A DNA stretch of 64,000 nucleotides from Luteolibacter luteus (GCF_012913485.1 NZ_CP051774.1:1240001-1304000); one strand, 5' to 3'; positions 9,180 through 18,267 are shown, counted from the first letter of the stretch. The notes: generated from the sequence alone by a model not told the origin. A program made the numbers and translations.

Positions 9180-9997
9180 GCCGAGAGTTCACGGAAACGT
9201 TTGACCATGCGGGCGTGGATGCCATCCACCAGACCGGGGAAGCGCGGCGCGACCCATGCGAGCAACTTCGCATAGCGCGGGAAGACGAGTTCATCCTTCC
9301 CTGCCTTTATCCCCTTGAGAATCGCCTCGGCCGCTTCAGAAGGCTCGATCATCTTGAAGCCCATCTCATCGATCTGCTTCAAGGTATTGTCGGGATTCGA
9401 ACGCCGGTAGATCGCGGAGCGATAGATGCCGGTGCGGACATAGCCAGGGCTGACCAGATGCACGGAAACTCCCTGTCCCGGCGCCTCGTGGCGCAGCGTG
9501 CGGAAGAGTCCTAACAGCCCCGCCTTCATGGTCGCATAAGGCACCGAGGTGGGATAGCCCGCGTAGCCCGCGAGCGAGGAAACCATGACAATCCGCCCGC
9601 GCCGGGCTTTCGCCATCACTTCATAGAAGGCCTGCGTCCACTGGACGTAGCTCAGAAGGTCTGTGCGATAAATCAGATCCCAGTCCTCGGGCTGGATGTC
9701 CTTCACCTCCCCGAAAATCGAAACCGCAGCAGCAAGGTAGAGTTCATCCAGACGGACTTCCTTCGTGAATTTCTCCAAGAAGCTGCCGCAACCCTCGATA
9801 TCGGAGAGATCAAGCGCGCGGACTTCCGCCTGGCCACCCGCGGCACGGATCTCATCCGCCAGAACATCCAGCTTCTCCGTGGAACGTGCGACGAGCCACA
9901 AGCGATGCCCCGGCACGCCAAGCTGGCGTGCCAGTTCCATTCCGATCCCCGAACTCGCGCCGGTGATCAGGATCTCCTTCACCGCGGGCGAGTTCAT
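9176..9997 (-). CDS. Short-chain dehydrogenase/reductase with altered NAG motif
   Basis: About 273 residues from the ATG at 9997, which shares its A with the stop of the upstream FadL-like gene (TAATG). The glycine motif TGASSGIG, a catalytic Ser (MVSSLAGY) and YATMK are present. The usual NNAG motif is replaced by YLAAAVSIF, a departure from the classical family. It is only moderately similar to the downstream SDR, so probably not a recent duplicate. Overlapping starts and stops show an operon FadL-SDR-SDR. Substrate unknown. Confidence 0.88.
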   Translation of the reverse strand: MNSPAVKEILITGASSGIGMELARQLGVPGHRLWLVARSTEKLDVLADEIRAAGGQAEVRALDLSDIEGCGSFLEKFTKEVRLDELYLAAAVSIFGEVKDIQPEDWDLIYRTDLLSYVQWTQAFYEVMAKARRGRIVMVSSLAGYAGYPTSVPYATMKAGLLGLFRTLRHEAPGQGVSVHLVSPGYVRTGIYRSAIYRRSNPDNTLKQIDEMGFKMIEPSEAAEAILKGIKAGKDELVFPRYAKLLAWVAPRFPGLVDGIHARMVKRFRELSA

Positions 9998-11181
9998 TAG
10001 AAGCGATAGTTGCAGGAAAGGCTTACCGAATGGTGACGCGACTCGTATTTGCCATTCGCAGTCTGGCCTGCGGCGGTCGGGAGCGCACCATTCACGTCGC
10101 GATTCGAGTAGCCGAACTGATAGGCGATGAACCAGCCCCAGTTGTCGCACTTGCGACCGAAGCCGGCATTGAACCAGTGGCGGTCCGCATCGGAGACCGC
10201 GGGGTTGAAGAAGGTGTCGGGCTGGGCGTTGCTATTGTAGTCGTAGCCCACCGCGAACTGGTAGCCGTTCTCCATGGTGTAGCTCACGCCCGCCTCATAG
10301 ATGAACATCGACTTCCAGTGGAAGGGTACGCCGGTGGCACCGCCGGGCAGCGCGGAAGAGCGCAGCCAAAGGGCATTCAGCGAATCCCAATCAAGCCATT
10401 CAACGTTTGCCTCAAGATTCCAACCCGGAGCGGGCTTGAAGGAGTAGCCGCCGGCCAAGCGCATCGGCGTTACGAAATCGATTTCGCCCGGCCCGGAGCC
10501 AAGGATGTTCGAGTAAACCTTTCCATCCAAGTCCAGCGAAGTGCTGCTGGTCGCGGTGAAGCCGAAGGAGTGTTGCTCGTGCGGTTTCCAAAGGACCGAC
10601 ACGGCACCGGCCACCGTGGTGCCATCGCCTTCGAAACGGAGGAAATCAAAAGGTGCCACGCCAAGGCCCTGCTCCAAGGTAAGATCGGCATAGTCCGCCG
10701 AACCGGAAACGCCAACCGAGAGGGTCTCGGTCAGGTCATAAGCCAGCGCGACCGAAGCGCGCGCGTAGGCGAGGCGAGCCTCCGTCACCACCGTGCGGAA
10801 GGGTGAACCGTGGCCCCACTCATTTCCCATCCCGAAGGGACTGGTCAGCGCAAAGCCCCAGGCAAGGTCATCATAGATCGGCTGGCCGAAATAGATGCTC
10901 GGTGCCGCCTGCCACTCGGACTTCGATTCGAACGAGCCCGCTCCGGTGGTCACCTTGTTCCCGAGATTGATCGAGTAAACGTTGATCTCGGCCTCCGCCT
11001 CTTCCAGCTGGGTCAGGCCAGCCGGGTTATAGTGCACCGCGGCGGCGGTATCCGCCGTGGCGATAAAGGCATTGCCCTTCGCGGTGGCGAAAGCGTCCTG
11101 ATTCGGAAGGTAGTAGCCCGCCGCGCCGGCCAAGCCGGGAAGAGCGAGGGTGATTGCGAAGGGGAGTGCGCGGCTTTTCAT
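9997..11181 (-). CDS. FadL-like outer-membrane long-chain hydrophobic-compound channel
   Basis: About 394 residues from the ATG at 11181, chosen because a clean signal peptide follows (MKSRALPFAITLALPGLAGA). The mature N-terminus GYYLPNQDAFATAKGNAF and the NPAGL motif are diagnostic of the FadL/TodX family, whose N-terminal hatch plugs a 14-strand barrel. The C-terminus ends in aromatic SLSCNYRF, a typical outer-membrane beta-signal. It would take up long-chain fatty acids or similar hydrophobic molecules. It is cotranscribed with two SDR genes and preceded by an AraC-type regulator. Confidence 0.85.
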   Translation of the reverse strand: MKSRALPFAITLALPGLAGAAGYYLPNQDAFATAKGNAFIATADTAAAVHYNPAGLTQLEEAEAEINVYSINLGNKVTTGAGSFESKSEWQAAPSIYFGQPIYDDLAWGFALTSPFGMGNEWGHGSPFRTVVTEARLAYARASVALAYDLTETLSVGVSGSADYADLTLEQGLGVAPFDFLRFEGDGTTVAGAVSVLWKPHEQHSFGFTATSSTSLDLDGKVYSNILGSGPGEIDFVTPMRLAGGYSFKPAPGWNLEANVEWLDWDSLNALWLRSSALPGGATGVPFHWKSMFIYEAGVSYTMENGYQFAVGYDYNSNAQPDTFFNPAVSDADRHWFNAGFGRKCDNWGWFIAYQFGYSNRDVNGALPTAAGQTANGKYESRHHSVSLSCNYRF

Positions 11182-11296
11182 TCGGGTGAACAGCGGAATT
11201 TGAAAACGGGTGCTGATATTTAATCTAAATGAATTTGTCAGTTTGAAAAAATGGCCCTCGCTCCTTAAAATGAACGGGACCTGATTCAAACAATAC

Positions 11297-11689
11297 TCAC
11301 TCCAAGCGCTGATTCCGTGCGGCATCCTGCCGCCGCTGGAAATCGGTGGGGCTTACCTCATAGAAATTCTGGAATTCCCGGCTGAAGTCCTTGGTCGAGG
11401 GAAAGCCCAACTCGCTGGCCGCCTCCTTGATCGGAAGGCCCTCCATGAGGAGCTGGCGCGCCTGCACCATGCGTTCCCGGCGCAGCCAGTCCTTCGGGCT
11501 GATGCCCAGCGAATCATTGAAGGTGCGGTGAAACTGCCTGTCCGAGACATGGAAGACAGCGCACATCTTACTGACTTTGAATCCGGTTTCCCGGGCGATG
11601 GGGCCGAGTGGCATCGGCTCCGGCTCACGCGGGCGGATCGCCACCACCCGCCCGTTGCGGTAAGCAATTTGAAGTTCTGGTCGTTTCAT
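11297..11689 (-). CDS. AraC-family transcriptional regulator (DNA-binding domain only)
   Basis: At 130 residues this is little more than the double helix-turn-helix domain. The second HTH is recognisable in IKEAASELGFPSTKDFSREFQNFY (residues about 91-115), followed by SPTDFQRR. There is no N-terminal sensor domain; the first 30 residues are basic and proline-rich. It lies 115 bp upstream of the FadL-like gene in the same direction and is the obvious candidate regulator of the FadL-SDR-SDR genes. Confidence 0.85.
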   Translation of the reverse strand: MKRPELQIAYRNGRVVAIRPREPEPMPLGPIARETGFKVSKMCAVFHVSDRQFHRTFNDSLGISPKDWLRRERMVQARQLLMEGLPIKEAASELGFPSTKDFSREFQNFYEVSPTDFQRRQDAARNQRLE

Positions 11690-11772
11690 CTTGGGTTCGA
11701 TGAGGATAATCTAACGGGGGGTAGATTGCGTCCTCCGCATGGAAGACGGCGGACACTAGAAGAAAACGAAGG

Positions 11773-12813
11773 TCAGAGAAGTCCCAAAGCTGACGAAATC
11801 AACAGATCGTCGTCGAAAAGCCACCGGGAAACATCCGATCCCGATGACATCTCCGCCGCTGCGCCGCCGGGCTTCACCTGGATGGTCAGGGTTTCCGAGC
11901 GCAAGCGGGTGACGGAAGCCCCGAGGTCATAGATGCCCATCAATGCGGCCAGCACCGGGATCGCCTCCTCGCCACCGCGGTCGCTCACGCCGAGCAGACC
12001 GGCGAGAAGCCGCGGGAAGGGATCATTCGACGACTTGAGGATGCTGCTGTCCCCATCCCTGCTGCTTTCGAGAGATTCGGCCGGCAGCGCGCTCACGAAG
12101 GCCGCGACCCGGTCTTCCAGCGTGGCTCCGGTGAAGCCAGCCTTGAGCAAGATCTCCAATTGGGACGCCAGCTGCTTCTGGTTCTCATGCACCTTCCGCC
12201 AGGAGTCGACACCAGCTTCGATGGCACCGGTCCGACCGCCGGCCGCAGCACCGAAGGCACCAAGCCGGACGAAGGAAGCGACCGCTTCCGCCGCGTGTTT
12301 CCCGGGCAGGCCGGAGACCACCGGCACGAGCGCAAAGGCGCCAAGTCTCGCGGAATAGATCACATTTCCCAGCGCCTGAAGCTTCGCTCCCATCAGGTGA
12401 CTCAGATCCCGCTTCACGATGAAGAACTCCATCGCCCGGCGTAGCGTGACCTCGAGCTCGCTGACTTCCCAAGGCTTCGTGATGTAACGGTAAATCCCTC
12501 CCTTGTTCACCGAACCGATGGCGGCATCCAGATCCGAATAGGCGGTGGAAAGGATCTTCACGACGTCCGGATACTGGTCGGCGATCTTCGAGAGGAAGCC
12601 CACGCCGGTCTCATTCGGCATGCGCTGGTCGGTCACGATGATACCGATCTCCGCCGCATGAGCCCGGAAGATGGAAAGCGCTTCTACACCATCCGAAGCC
12701 TCAAGAATACGGAAGGTCTCGCCATAGAGCCGGCGGAAGTACTTTCGCGTCTTCTCTTCGTCGTCCACGAAGAGCACGGCATAGCGCTGGTAGTCGTAGT
12801 TAAGGTCGCTCAT
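11773..12813 (-). CDS. Response regulator, PhcQ-position protein
   Basis: 346 residues. The N-terminal receiver domain (about 10-130) has the acidic pair D17-D18, phospho-acceptor D62 (VTDQRMP), a Thr/Ser in LSTAYSD and K113 (ITKPWE). The C-terminal 200 residues are mostly helical and have no DNA-binding HTH or GGDEF/EAL motif that I can see, so output is probably by protein interaction. The start overlaps the stop of the hybrid kinase gene (ATGA). In the Ralstonia phcBSRQ operon the last gene, phcQ, also encodes a receiver-domain protein without an obvious DNA-binding domain. The homology is an inference. Confidence 0.8.
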   Translation of the reverse strand: MSDLNYDYQRYAVLFVDDEEKTRKYFRRLYGETFRILEASDGVEALSIFRAHAAEIGIIVTDQRMPNETGVGFLSKIADQYPDVVKILSTAYSDLDAAIGSVNKGGIYRYITKPWEVSELEVTLRRAMEFFIVKRDLSHLMGAKLQALGNVIYSARLGAFALVPVVSGLPGKHAAEAVASFVRLGAFGAAAGGRTGAIEAGVDSWRKVHENQKQLASQLEILLKAGFTGATLEDRVAAFVSALPAESLESSRDGDSSILKSSNDPFPRLLAGLLGVSDRGGEEAIPVLAALMGIYDLGASVTRLRSETLTIQVKPGGAAAEMSSGSDVSRWLFDDDLLISSALGLL

Positions 12814-15533
12814 GGTAGGGAGTCGCTGGGGTCGGAGTCGATGGATTCCTCCTCTTGCTCCCAGTCGGCGTCAGGGTCGGGAGGAGGAAAGAAGATGGTG
12901 AAGCAAGTGAACTCGCCGGGGCGGGTGTCCACTTCGATGTGGGCGCGGTGGCGTCCGAGGATCTGGTGGGTGATGCTCAAGCCGAGCCCCATTCCCTTGC
13001 CAACGTCTTTCGAGGTGAAGAAAGGATCGTAAATCTTGCCGAGGATTTCCTTGGGGATGCCCGCGCCATTGTCCCAGATGGTGACTTCCCAGCCGCCGGC
13101 AGCCGGACGAAGTCCCACGTCGATGCGGCCGGGATCCCCTTCCTTCTCGGCAATCCTCTGTTGGATCGCATCGATCGCATTCTGGAAAAGGTTTACGAAG
13201 ACCTGCACCAGCTGGTTGCCATTGCCGGTGATCAGGGCCTTTTCGGGACCCTTCAGATTGAAGGCGACCTTGTCGCCGAGCTGGTGGCTCACAAGCCTGC
13301 GCGAGCGCTCGACCACGTCGGCGAGGTCCGCCTCGCCACCGACACGGTTGTCATCGCGGGTGAACTGGCGGAGATCCGCCACGATCTGGGCGACGCGTTC
13401 GACGCCCTCGCTGATGTCGCCGACGATCTCGTCGTAGTCCTCGTGATCGTCTGCCGGCAAGGAGCGGCGGAATGAGCGCAAGGCATGCAGGCCGGCGCGG
13501 GCGTAGTTGAGGGGATTGTTGATCTCGTGGATAATGCCCGCGCTCATCTGGCCGAGGCCGGACAGCTTCTCGTTGCGGACTAGCAGCACCTCGTTCTCCT
13601 TGAGCTTTTCCATTGCGGCACCCAGCTCGCGATTGAGATCGGCCAACTCGCGGCGGATGGCTGCCATGACAAGCTGGTTACGCAAGCGCAAGACCAACTC
13701 CGTGCCGGAGAAAGGTTTCGTCAGGAAATCGCTGGCACCCGCCTCAAGGGCATGGAGCTTGGTCTGCTCGTCCGCCCGGGCAGTAAGCATGATGACGGGC
13801 ATCTCACGGGTAGAGTGATGGCTGCGGATCGCTCGGCAGACCTCCACGCCATCCATTTCCGGCATCATGTGATCGATCAATGCCAGCACCGGCAGGTGCT
13901 GCTTTGCGAGAGCCAAGGCTTCGGCCCCATCGCGAGCTTCAATCACCTCGACATCCTCGAGCTGCATCACGAGGTAACGGCGCATGTCCGGCTCGTCATC
14001 CGCCACCAGCACCAGCGGTCGGCTGCCGGAACCCGGACGCCCGACGCCCCGGGCCACCACGGTCGTCTCCGCATAGTCGGCAGGACGTGCGACGGAAAGC
14101 GCTGCCCGGCGGTGCAGTTCCTCGATATGTTTTCCGGAAGCCTCGACTTCCTCTTCCTCCGCGACGGGGGCCAGCAAGGCCACTCCGGCCCTCTCCACGG
14201 GGAACTCTACTTTGAATTTGGTGCCCACGCCCACCACGCTCTCCGCATTGATGGTGCCGCCCATGGTATCCACGAGGCTCCGCACCAGAGCGAGACCGAT
14301 GCCTGCGCCCTGGAACTTGCGGGTCGAGGAGGAATCCACCTGCCAGAAGCGTTCGAAAATCCGGGGAAGAACATCGGTGGAGATACCCACCCCCGTATCG
14401 GAAACCGAAAGCGCCAGCATGTCTCCTGTGAGGACACCATCGACATCGATGCGGCCGCCGGAAGGCGTGAACTTGATCGCGTTGATCGTGAGGTTCAGCA
14501 GCATCTTCTCGATCTTGTCCCGATCGAGCATTAGCGGGCCGTCCACACCAGTGAGCTTCCAGTCGAGAGCGACGCCATCCTGATCAGCCAGATGCCGCAT
14601 CGAGTGCATCAGGCCGTCCAACATATCCTTCAGATTGGTCGGCTGGAGCTTGAGATCGGCGTGCCCGGTGTCGAAACGCACGAGATCGAGCAAGTCATCG
14701 ATCAGCTTCAGCAGGCGCAAGCCGTTGTGCTCGGTCATGGCCAGCATGTCGCGGACATCCTTCTGCGGGCTTGCCCTGAACTTGTCGGCGAGGCGCTCGG
14801 TCAGGCCGATCATCACGGTGAGCGGCGTGCGCAACTCGTGGCTGATGTTTGCGAAGAAGCGGGTCTTGGCCTCATCCAGCTCGCTCAGCTGCCGGTTCTG
14901 GACCTCAAGCTGCTCGCGTGCGTCTTCCACCTCCTTGCGCAGGGCGAACTCGCGGAAACGCAGGCGCTCGTAGAAATAGCTGCCTGCCAACACGAAGACG
15001 CTGGTGACGAAGAGGAAGTAGGCGTTGTTAAAAAACAGGCGGTGCTCGGCGTGCCCGGGCGCAAGCGCCACGCTGGCAAAATAGGTGCCGATGCACAGGA
15101 TGATCATCCCCACCGAGTTCCAGAAGGACCAGCGGAGCAGGAGGGACAAGCCGAGGAAAACAAGATTCAGGCCGGCGTAGTAGACGGAGTTCCCGCCACC
15201 GGTCTCCATGATCATCCAACAGATCCCGAGGGTCGGAAGCAGGGGGATGCCCTGGGCAATCCAGTTTCGCGATTTTTCGCGGCTCAGGTATGCCAGCGCC
15301 CAGAAGATCCCGCAGAGCAGGAAGGTCGTGATCGCCCGGATGAAAAGGAAGTGCCACGCCTTCTCCGGGAACACCATCCAGTCCAGAGTCGTCCCGGCGA
15401 GCATGAACAATGCCGCCAAGGCCGCCGCGCGGCGGGCGTTATCCACCGAAACGCCGTGCTCGTATCGTTCGAACGCGTGCTTCAGTTCGGCCTCATCAGC
15501 CGCGGGAAAGGAAACTGACGCGGCTTCAGCCAT
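12810..15533 (-). CDS. Membrane hybrid histidine kinase with a second kinase module (PhcS-PhcR-like fusion)
   Basis: 907 residues. Residues about 35-190 hold six predicted TM helices without a large periplasmic sensor. A first kinase module follows: HisKA with H232 (ISHELRTP) and an HATPase with N-box, DTGVGIS and GAGIGLAL. A receiver domain (about 507-620) has D512/D513, phospho-acceptor D554 (LIDHMMPEMDG) and K606 (TKPFS). A second kinase module has H669 (GIIHEINNPLNYAR) and an HATPase (NAIDAI, DNGAGIP, GMGLGLS). This looks like a 6-TM kinase joined to a receiver-kinase, the architectures of PhcS and PhcR respectively. The gene overlaps the methyltransferase upstream by 8 bp and the response regulator downstream by 4 bp. 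Confidence 0.9.
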   Translation of the reverse strand: MAEAASVSFPAADEAELKHAFERYEHGVSVDNARRAAALAALFMLAGTTLDWMVFPEKAWHFLFIRAITTFLLCGIFWALAYLSREKSRNWIAQGIPLLPTLGICWMIMETGGGNSVYYAGLNLVFLGLSLLLRWSFWNSVGMIILCIGTYFASVALAPGHAEHRLFFNNAYFLFVTSVFVLAGSYFYERLRFREFALRKEVEDAREQLEVQNRQLSELDEAKTRFFANISHELRTPLTVMIGLTERLADKFRASPQKDVRDMLAMTEHNGLRLLKLIDDLLDLVRFDTGHADLKLQPTNLKDMLDGLMHSMRHLADQDGVALDWKLTGVDGPLMLDRDKIEKMLLNLTINAIKFTPSGGRIDVDGVLTGDMLALSVSDTGVGISTDVLPRIFERFWQVDSSSTRKFQGAGIGLALVRSLVDTMGGTINAESVVGVGTKFKVEFPVERAGVALLAPVAEEEEVEASGKHIEELHRRAALSVARPADYAETTVVARGVGRPGSGSRPLVLVADDEPDMRRYLVMQLEDVEVIEARDGAEALALAKQHLPVLALIDHMMPEMDGVEVCRAIRSHHSTREMPVIMLTARADEQTKLHALEAGASDFLTKPFSGTELVLRLRNQLVMAAIRRELADLNRELGAAMEKLKENEVLLVRNEKLSGLGQMSAGIIHEINNPLNYARAGLHALRSFRRSLPADDHEDYDEIVGDISEGVERVAQIVADLRQFTRDDNRVGGEADLADVVERSRRLVSHQLGDKVAFNLKGPEKALITGNGNQLVQVFVNLFQNAIDAIQQRIAEKEGDPGRIDVGLRPAAGGWEVTIWDNGAGIPKEILGKIYDPFFTSKDVGKGMGLGLSITHQILGRHRAHIEVDTRPGEFTCFTIFFPPPDPDADWEQEEESIDSDPSDSLP

Positions 15534-17043
15534 TGGCCATTTCGATTTCCAGGAAGAGGTTCACCCCGGTGGAGTCCGCCTTGACGTCCACCCGCTTCAC
15601 GGGCGCGCCGACGGGCACGAGATCCAACATCTCCTCCTTGCCGCGGTAAATCAGGTTCCACTCCATCAGATACTCCATCCAGGCCTTGCGCGGATTGCTA
15701 TCGGCCACGTTCGTCACCACCACCAATCCGCCCGGCTTGGCGATCGAGCAGAAGAATTCCACCAGCCGCTTGCCCACCCGCTGCGAGAGATAGTCGAAAA
15801 GACCCGCGCAATAGACGACGTCGTAGTTACCCAGTTCCGGATCGCCACCCGGCTGCACCGCCGCCTTCAGGATCTGGTGGACGGACCGCGGGATGAATCT
15901 CATCTGGGTATTCCGGGCCATGCCCATGCGTGCCTTGTCCAAACGCTCGCGGGTGTATTCCAAGGTCTCCGGATTGAAGTCCAGAAGGTCGAATTCCATC
16001 AGGTCGCTGGAGTCGTGATCCTTCAGGAAACGGAGTACTTCCTCTGCGGGGCCGCAACCGAGGTTGAAAGCCCGCGCCCGGCCGCGACCGAAGCGGCGGC
16101 TCGACTCGCGGTCGAGCATGTCCACCAGATAGTCGATACGGTTCCGGTGAGCCACCACGGGCTCGGTGTTGAGCATTGCATAGTTGAGAAGCTTCGCGAA
16201 CGAGGATGCACCTTCGTACGGATCTCTCAACATCATGTTTACCATTTCGTAGTCACCGGCATATCCCAGCGGCTTCGTGTAGGTGCGGTAAAGGAACGGC
16301 GAACAGAGGACGATGGGATGCAACTCCCGCCGGATATAGGATTTGTGAGAGGGCATTTCCTCCTCCGAAATCTCGCCGGCCACATCCTCGAAGCTCTCCA
16401 TCGCCGGGATCACTTCCTCGATGACCTTCTTCTGGATGTTAGAAAAGATCTCACGCTCCAGGTCGTCCCGACGGCGGGTAGCCGTCGAGCGGATGCCCAC
16501 ATCGATGCCGCCCATCCAGTGCTGCACGCCGGTAAGGGTGCTGGACATGTCCGCCACGGAAATCTTGAAGGCGTCCTGAACCTTGTTAGCCGCCTTCCAG
16601 TCCGACATGAACCCGGCGAACTGGCTTCCCAGATCCGCCTCGCCGGTGACGCCCGAAAGAAAGTCCACCTCCTGCCAGCCGTCTTCCAGGCTCGCCTCGC
16701 AGACCAAGACCAAGCCCGTGTTGAGCAGATTGCTCACCACCGCTTTGCCGCGGTAGATCAGGCGCTTGTTTGCGAGGATCCGGAAATCCGAGAGCACCTC
16801 GGAAAGCTGGAGGATGCTATAAGGATTGTAGACCTCGAAAACGACGGAGTATCGGGTCAACCGGAGCAGGTTTGCCTGAACCTCCATTCCCTGGCTGTTC
16901 CGGCACTTGATGACGCTTTGCGACTGGTCGGGGAGAATCTCCATCAGCAATAGTTTTTCTTGGAGCGCACGACACCCGAAATCGGACATACGGGCAAGCC
17001 AATGTCGCAAACCTGCAAATCTTGCAGGGTCATAATCGGACAC
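15526..17043 (-). CDS. SAM-dependent methyltransferase with N-terminal PilZ-like region (PhcB-like)
   Basis: 505 residues. Residues about 35-130 form a beta-rich PilZ-like region (RLTRYSVVFEVYNPYS, RGKAVVSNLLNTGLVL). A helical linker follows. The C-terminal class I methyltransferase has motif I AFNLGCGPAEEV (about 325-335), an acidic strand end DLLDFNPETLEYTR and YDVVYCAGLFDYLS. The conserved KPLGYAGDYEMVNMM block precedes the Rossmann fold. Proteins with this block are commonly named 3-hydroxypalmitate methyl ester biosynthesis proteins after Ralstonia PhcB. It overlaps the hybrid kinase gene by 8 bp. The PhcB assignment is from motif memory plus operon context; the actual methyl acceptor is unproven. 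Confidence 0.75.
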   Translation of the reverse strand: MSDYDPARFAGLRHWLARMSDFGCRALQEKLLLMEILPDQSQSVIKCRNSQGMEVQANLLRLTRYSVVFEVYNPYSILQLSEVLSDFRILANKRLIYRGKAVVSNLLNTGLVLVCEASLEDGWQEVDFLSGVTGEADLGSQFAGFMSDWKAANKVQDAFKISVADMSSTLTGVQHWMGGIDVGIRSTATRRRDDLEREIFSNIQKKVIEEVIPAMESFEDVAGEISEEEMPSHKSYIRRELHPIVLCSPFLYRTYTKPLGYAGDYEMVNMMLRDPYEGASSFAKLLNYAMLNTEPVVAHRNRIDYLVDMLDRESSRRFGRGRARAFNLGCGPAEEVLRFLKDHDSSDLMEFDLLDFNPETLEYTRERLDKARMGMARNTQMRFIPRSVHQILKAAVQPGGDPELGNYDVVYCAGLFDYLSQRVGKRLVEFFCSIAKPGGLVVVTNVADSNPRKAWMEYLMEWNLIYRGKEEMLDLVPVGAPVKRVDVKADSTGVNLFLEIEMANG

Positions 17044-17494
17044 TAAAAAAATCCATCATGACCTGCCGATAGACATCGCGCTTGAATTCAGGGAGCCACT
17101 CAAGGTCGAACTCTTCCGGCATAATCCAGCGATAGGCACCGAATTCGCGCGGCCGCTGGTTCACGTTTACCTCCGGCGCGTCATCCTTCAGCAGGCAATG
17201 GTAGTAGGTCTGCTCCTGGCCATGGCAGCCGTGCTTGCGCATCTTCTTCACCCGCACATCTTCCGGATAGAGATAGCGGTACCCCGCCCGACACCCCAAC
17301 ACCTCATAGTGCTGCGGGAGCAGGCCCACTTCTTCCCTCACCTCCCGGAAAAGAGCCTGTTCCAGACTCTCCCCGTCATCCACTCCGCCTTGGGGAAATT
17401 GCCATGCACCGGGAATGGTCCAGCGCTCGCAGATGAGCAATTGCCCCTGCGGCTTGACCATGACGGCAGCGACATTCGGCCGGAAACGAACCAC
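17030..17494 (-). CDS. rppH: Nudix hydrolase, RppH-like (RNA 5'-pyrophosphohydrolase)
   Basis: 154 residues, close to the usual size of RppH. The N-terminus FRPNVAAVMVKPQGQLLICER and W.FPQGG are typical of the RppH/Ap4A pyrophosphohydrolase group. The complete Nudix box is GGVDDGESLEQALFREVREEVGL, quoted here from its 23-residue span at about 35-57 as G(x5)E(x7)REVxEEVGL. It would remove pyrophosphate from 5' triphosphate RNA to start mRNA decay, or cleave dinucleoside polyphosphates. Its stop overlaps the methyltransferase start region by 14 bp, so it may be the first gene of the signalling operon. Confidence 0.88.
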   Translation of the reverse strand: MVRFRPNVAAVMVKPQGQLLICERWTIPGAWQFPQGGVDDGESLEQALFREVREEVGLLPQHYEVLGCRAGYRYLYPEDVRVKKMRKHGCHGQEQTYYHCLLKDDAPEVNVNQRPREFGAYRWIMPEEFDLEWLPEFKRDVYRQVMMDFFSVRL

Positions 17495-17601
17495 GCCCGA
17501 ATTTTAGCGCGAATCGGCGCGTATGCTCAATCCTTAACTTACCCGAAATATCGCGCGGATTCTCGCCAAATGCATGAGCCGTGCTCACACTGCCCGCCAC
17601 G

Positions 17602-18189
17602 ATGAAAAAGACCGCTCTGCTCCTGCTCCTCACCGGCATGGTGCTCTCCCTTCCCACCGACGTTCACGCCCAAGGCAACAATAACAACGGGCAAAACCAG
17701 AATCAGAACCAAGACAACAAAAAGGACGACGACGAGGAAGAGGAGGAGTCGAACGCCGAGGAGACGGAAAGCGCCAAGCGTTTCTGGCAGGCTACCCTGC
17801 CTTCCGGAAACTACATGGCCGCCCTCGACCACATCTCCTCGATCAGCATGCATGAGTATGTCCTCGATGGCCAATTGCTGGTAAATGAAATGGTCGTAGA
17901 CACAGGCGGCCGCTCGCTTGCCCGTTTCTATCATGTCGCCTCCGTGACCGAAGCCGCCGGATCCAACACCGCCACGCGGATCGCCGAGCGGGGACGCCAA
18001 CTCATCGACCAAGCCGGCGAACGTGTCGGGACCAACGTTCATAATCTGGCCCAGAAGAACTACCCGACCACTAGCCATGCCGGCATGGTGGAATACCGCG
18101 TCCTGAACCTGAACGACCTGAAAGCCCTCTACAAGAGCCTGCAATCCGCTTGGGAAACGAACCGCGGCAAGACGATCACCATCCGATAA
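17602..18189 (+). CDS. Secreted acidic hypothetical protein
   Basis: About 195 residues from the ATG at 17602, where the signal peptide MKKTALLLLLTGMVLSL begins; the frame opens at 17581. The mature N-terminus is a low-complexity Asn/Gln stretch followed by an acidic DDDEEEEE tract. The remaining 125 residues form a compact-looking domain I do not recognise, with LPSGNYMAALDHISSISMHEY and EYRVLNLNDLKALY. It is divergent from the Nudix gene and ends at a good terminator. Confidence 0.65.
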   Translation: MKKTALLLLLTGMVLSLPTDVHAQGNNNNGQNQNQNQDNKKDDDEEEEESNAEETESAKRFWQATLPSGNYMAALDHISSISMHEYVLDGQLLVNEMVVDTGGRSLARFYHVASVTEAAGSNTATRIAERGRQLIDQAGERVGTNVHNLAQKNYPTTSHAGMVEYRVLNLNDLKALYKSLQSAWETNRGKTITIR

Positions 18190-18226
18190 AGGGTTCCGGG
18201 CCTAGCCCAAGCTGCTTCCACAGAGT

Positions 18227-18257
18227 CGCCTGTCCCGATCCGGGGCGGGCGATTTTT
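18227..18257 (+). terminator. Rho-independent terminator
   Basis: A 10-bp stem with two G-U pairs (CGCCTGTCCC / GGGGCGGGCG), a 5-base loop and a TTTTT run at 18253-18257. It lies 38 bp after the acidic secreted protein gene. Confidence 0.8.
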
Positions 18258-18267
18258 CGTTGGGAAG

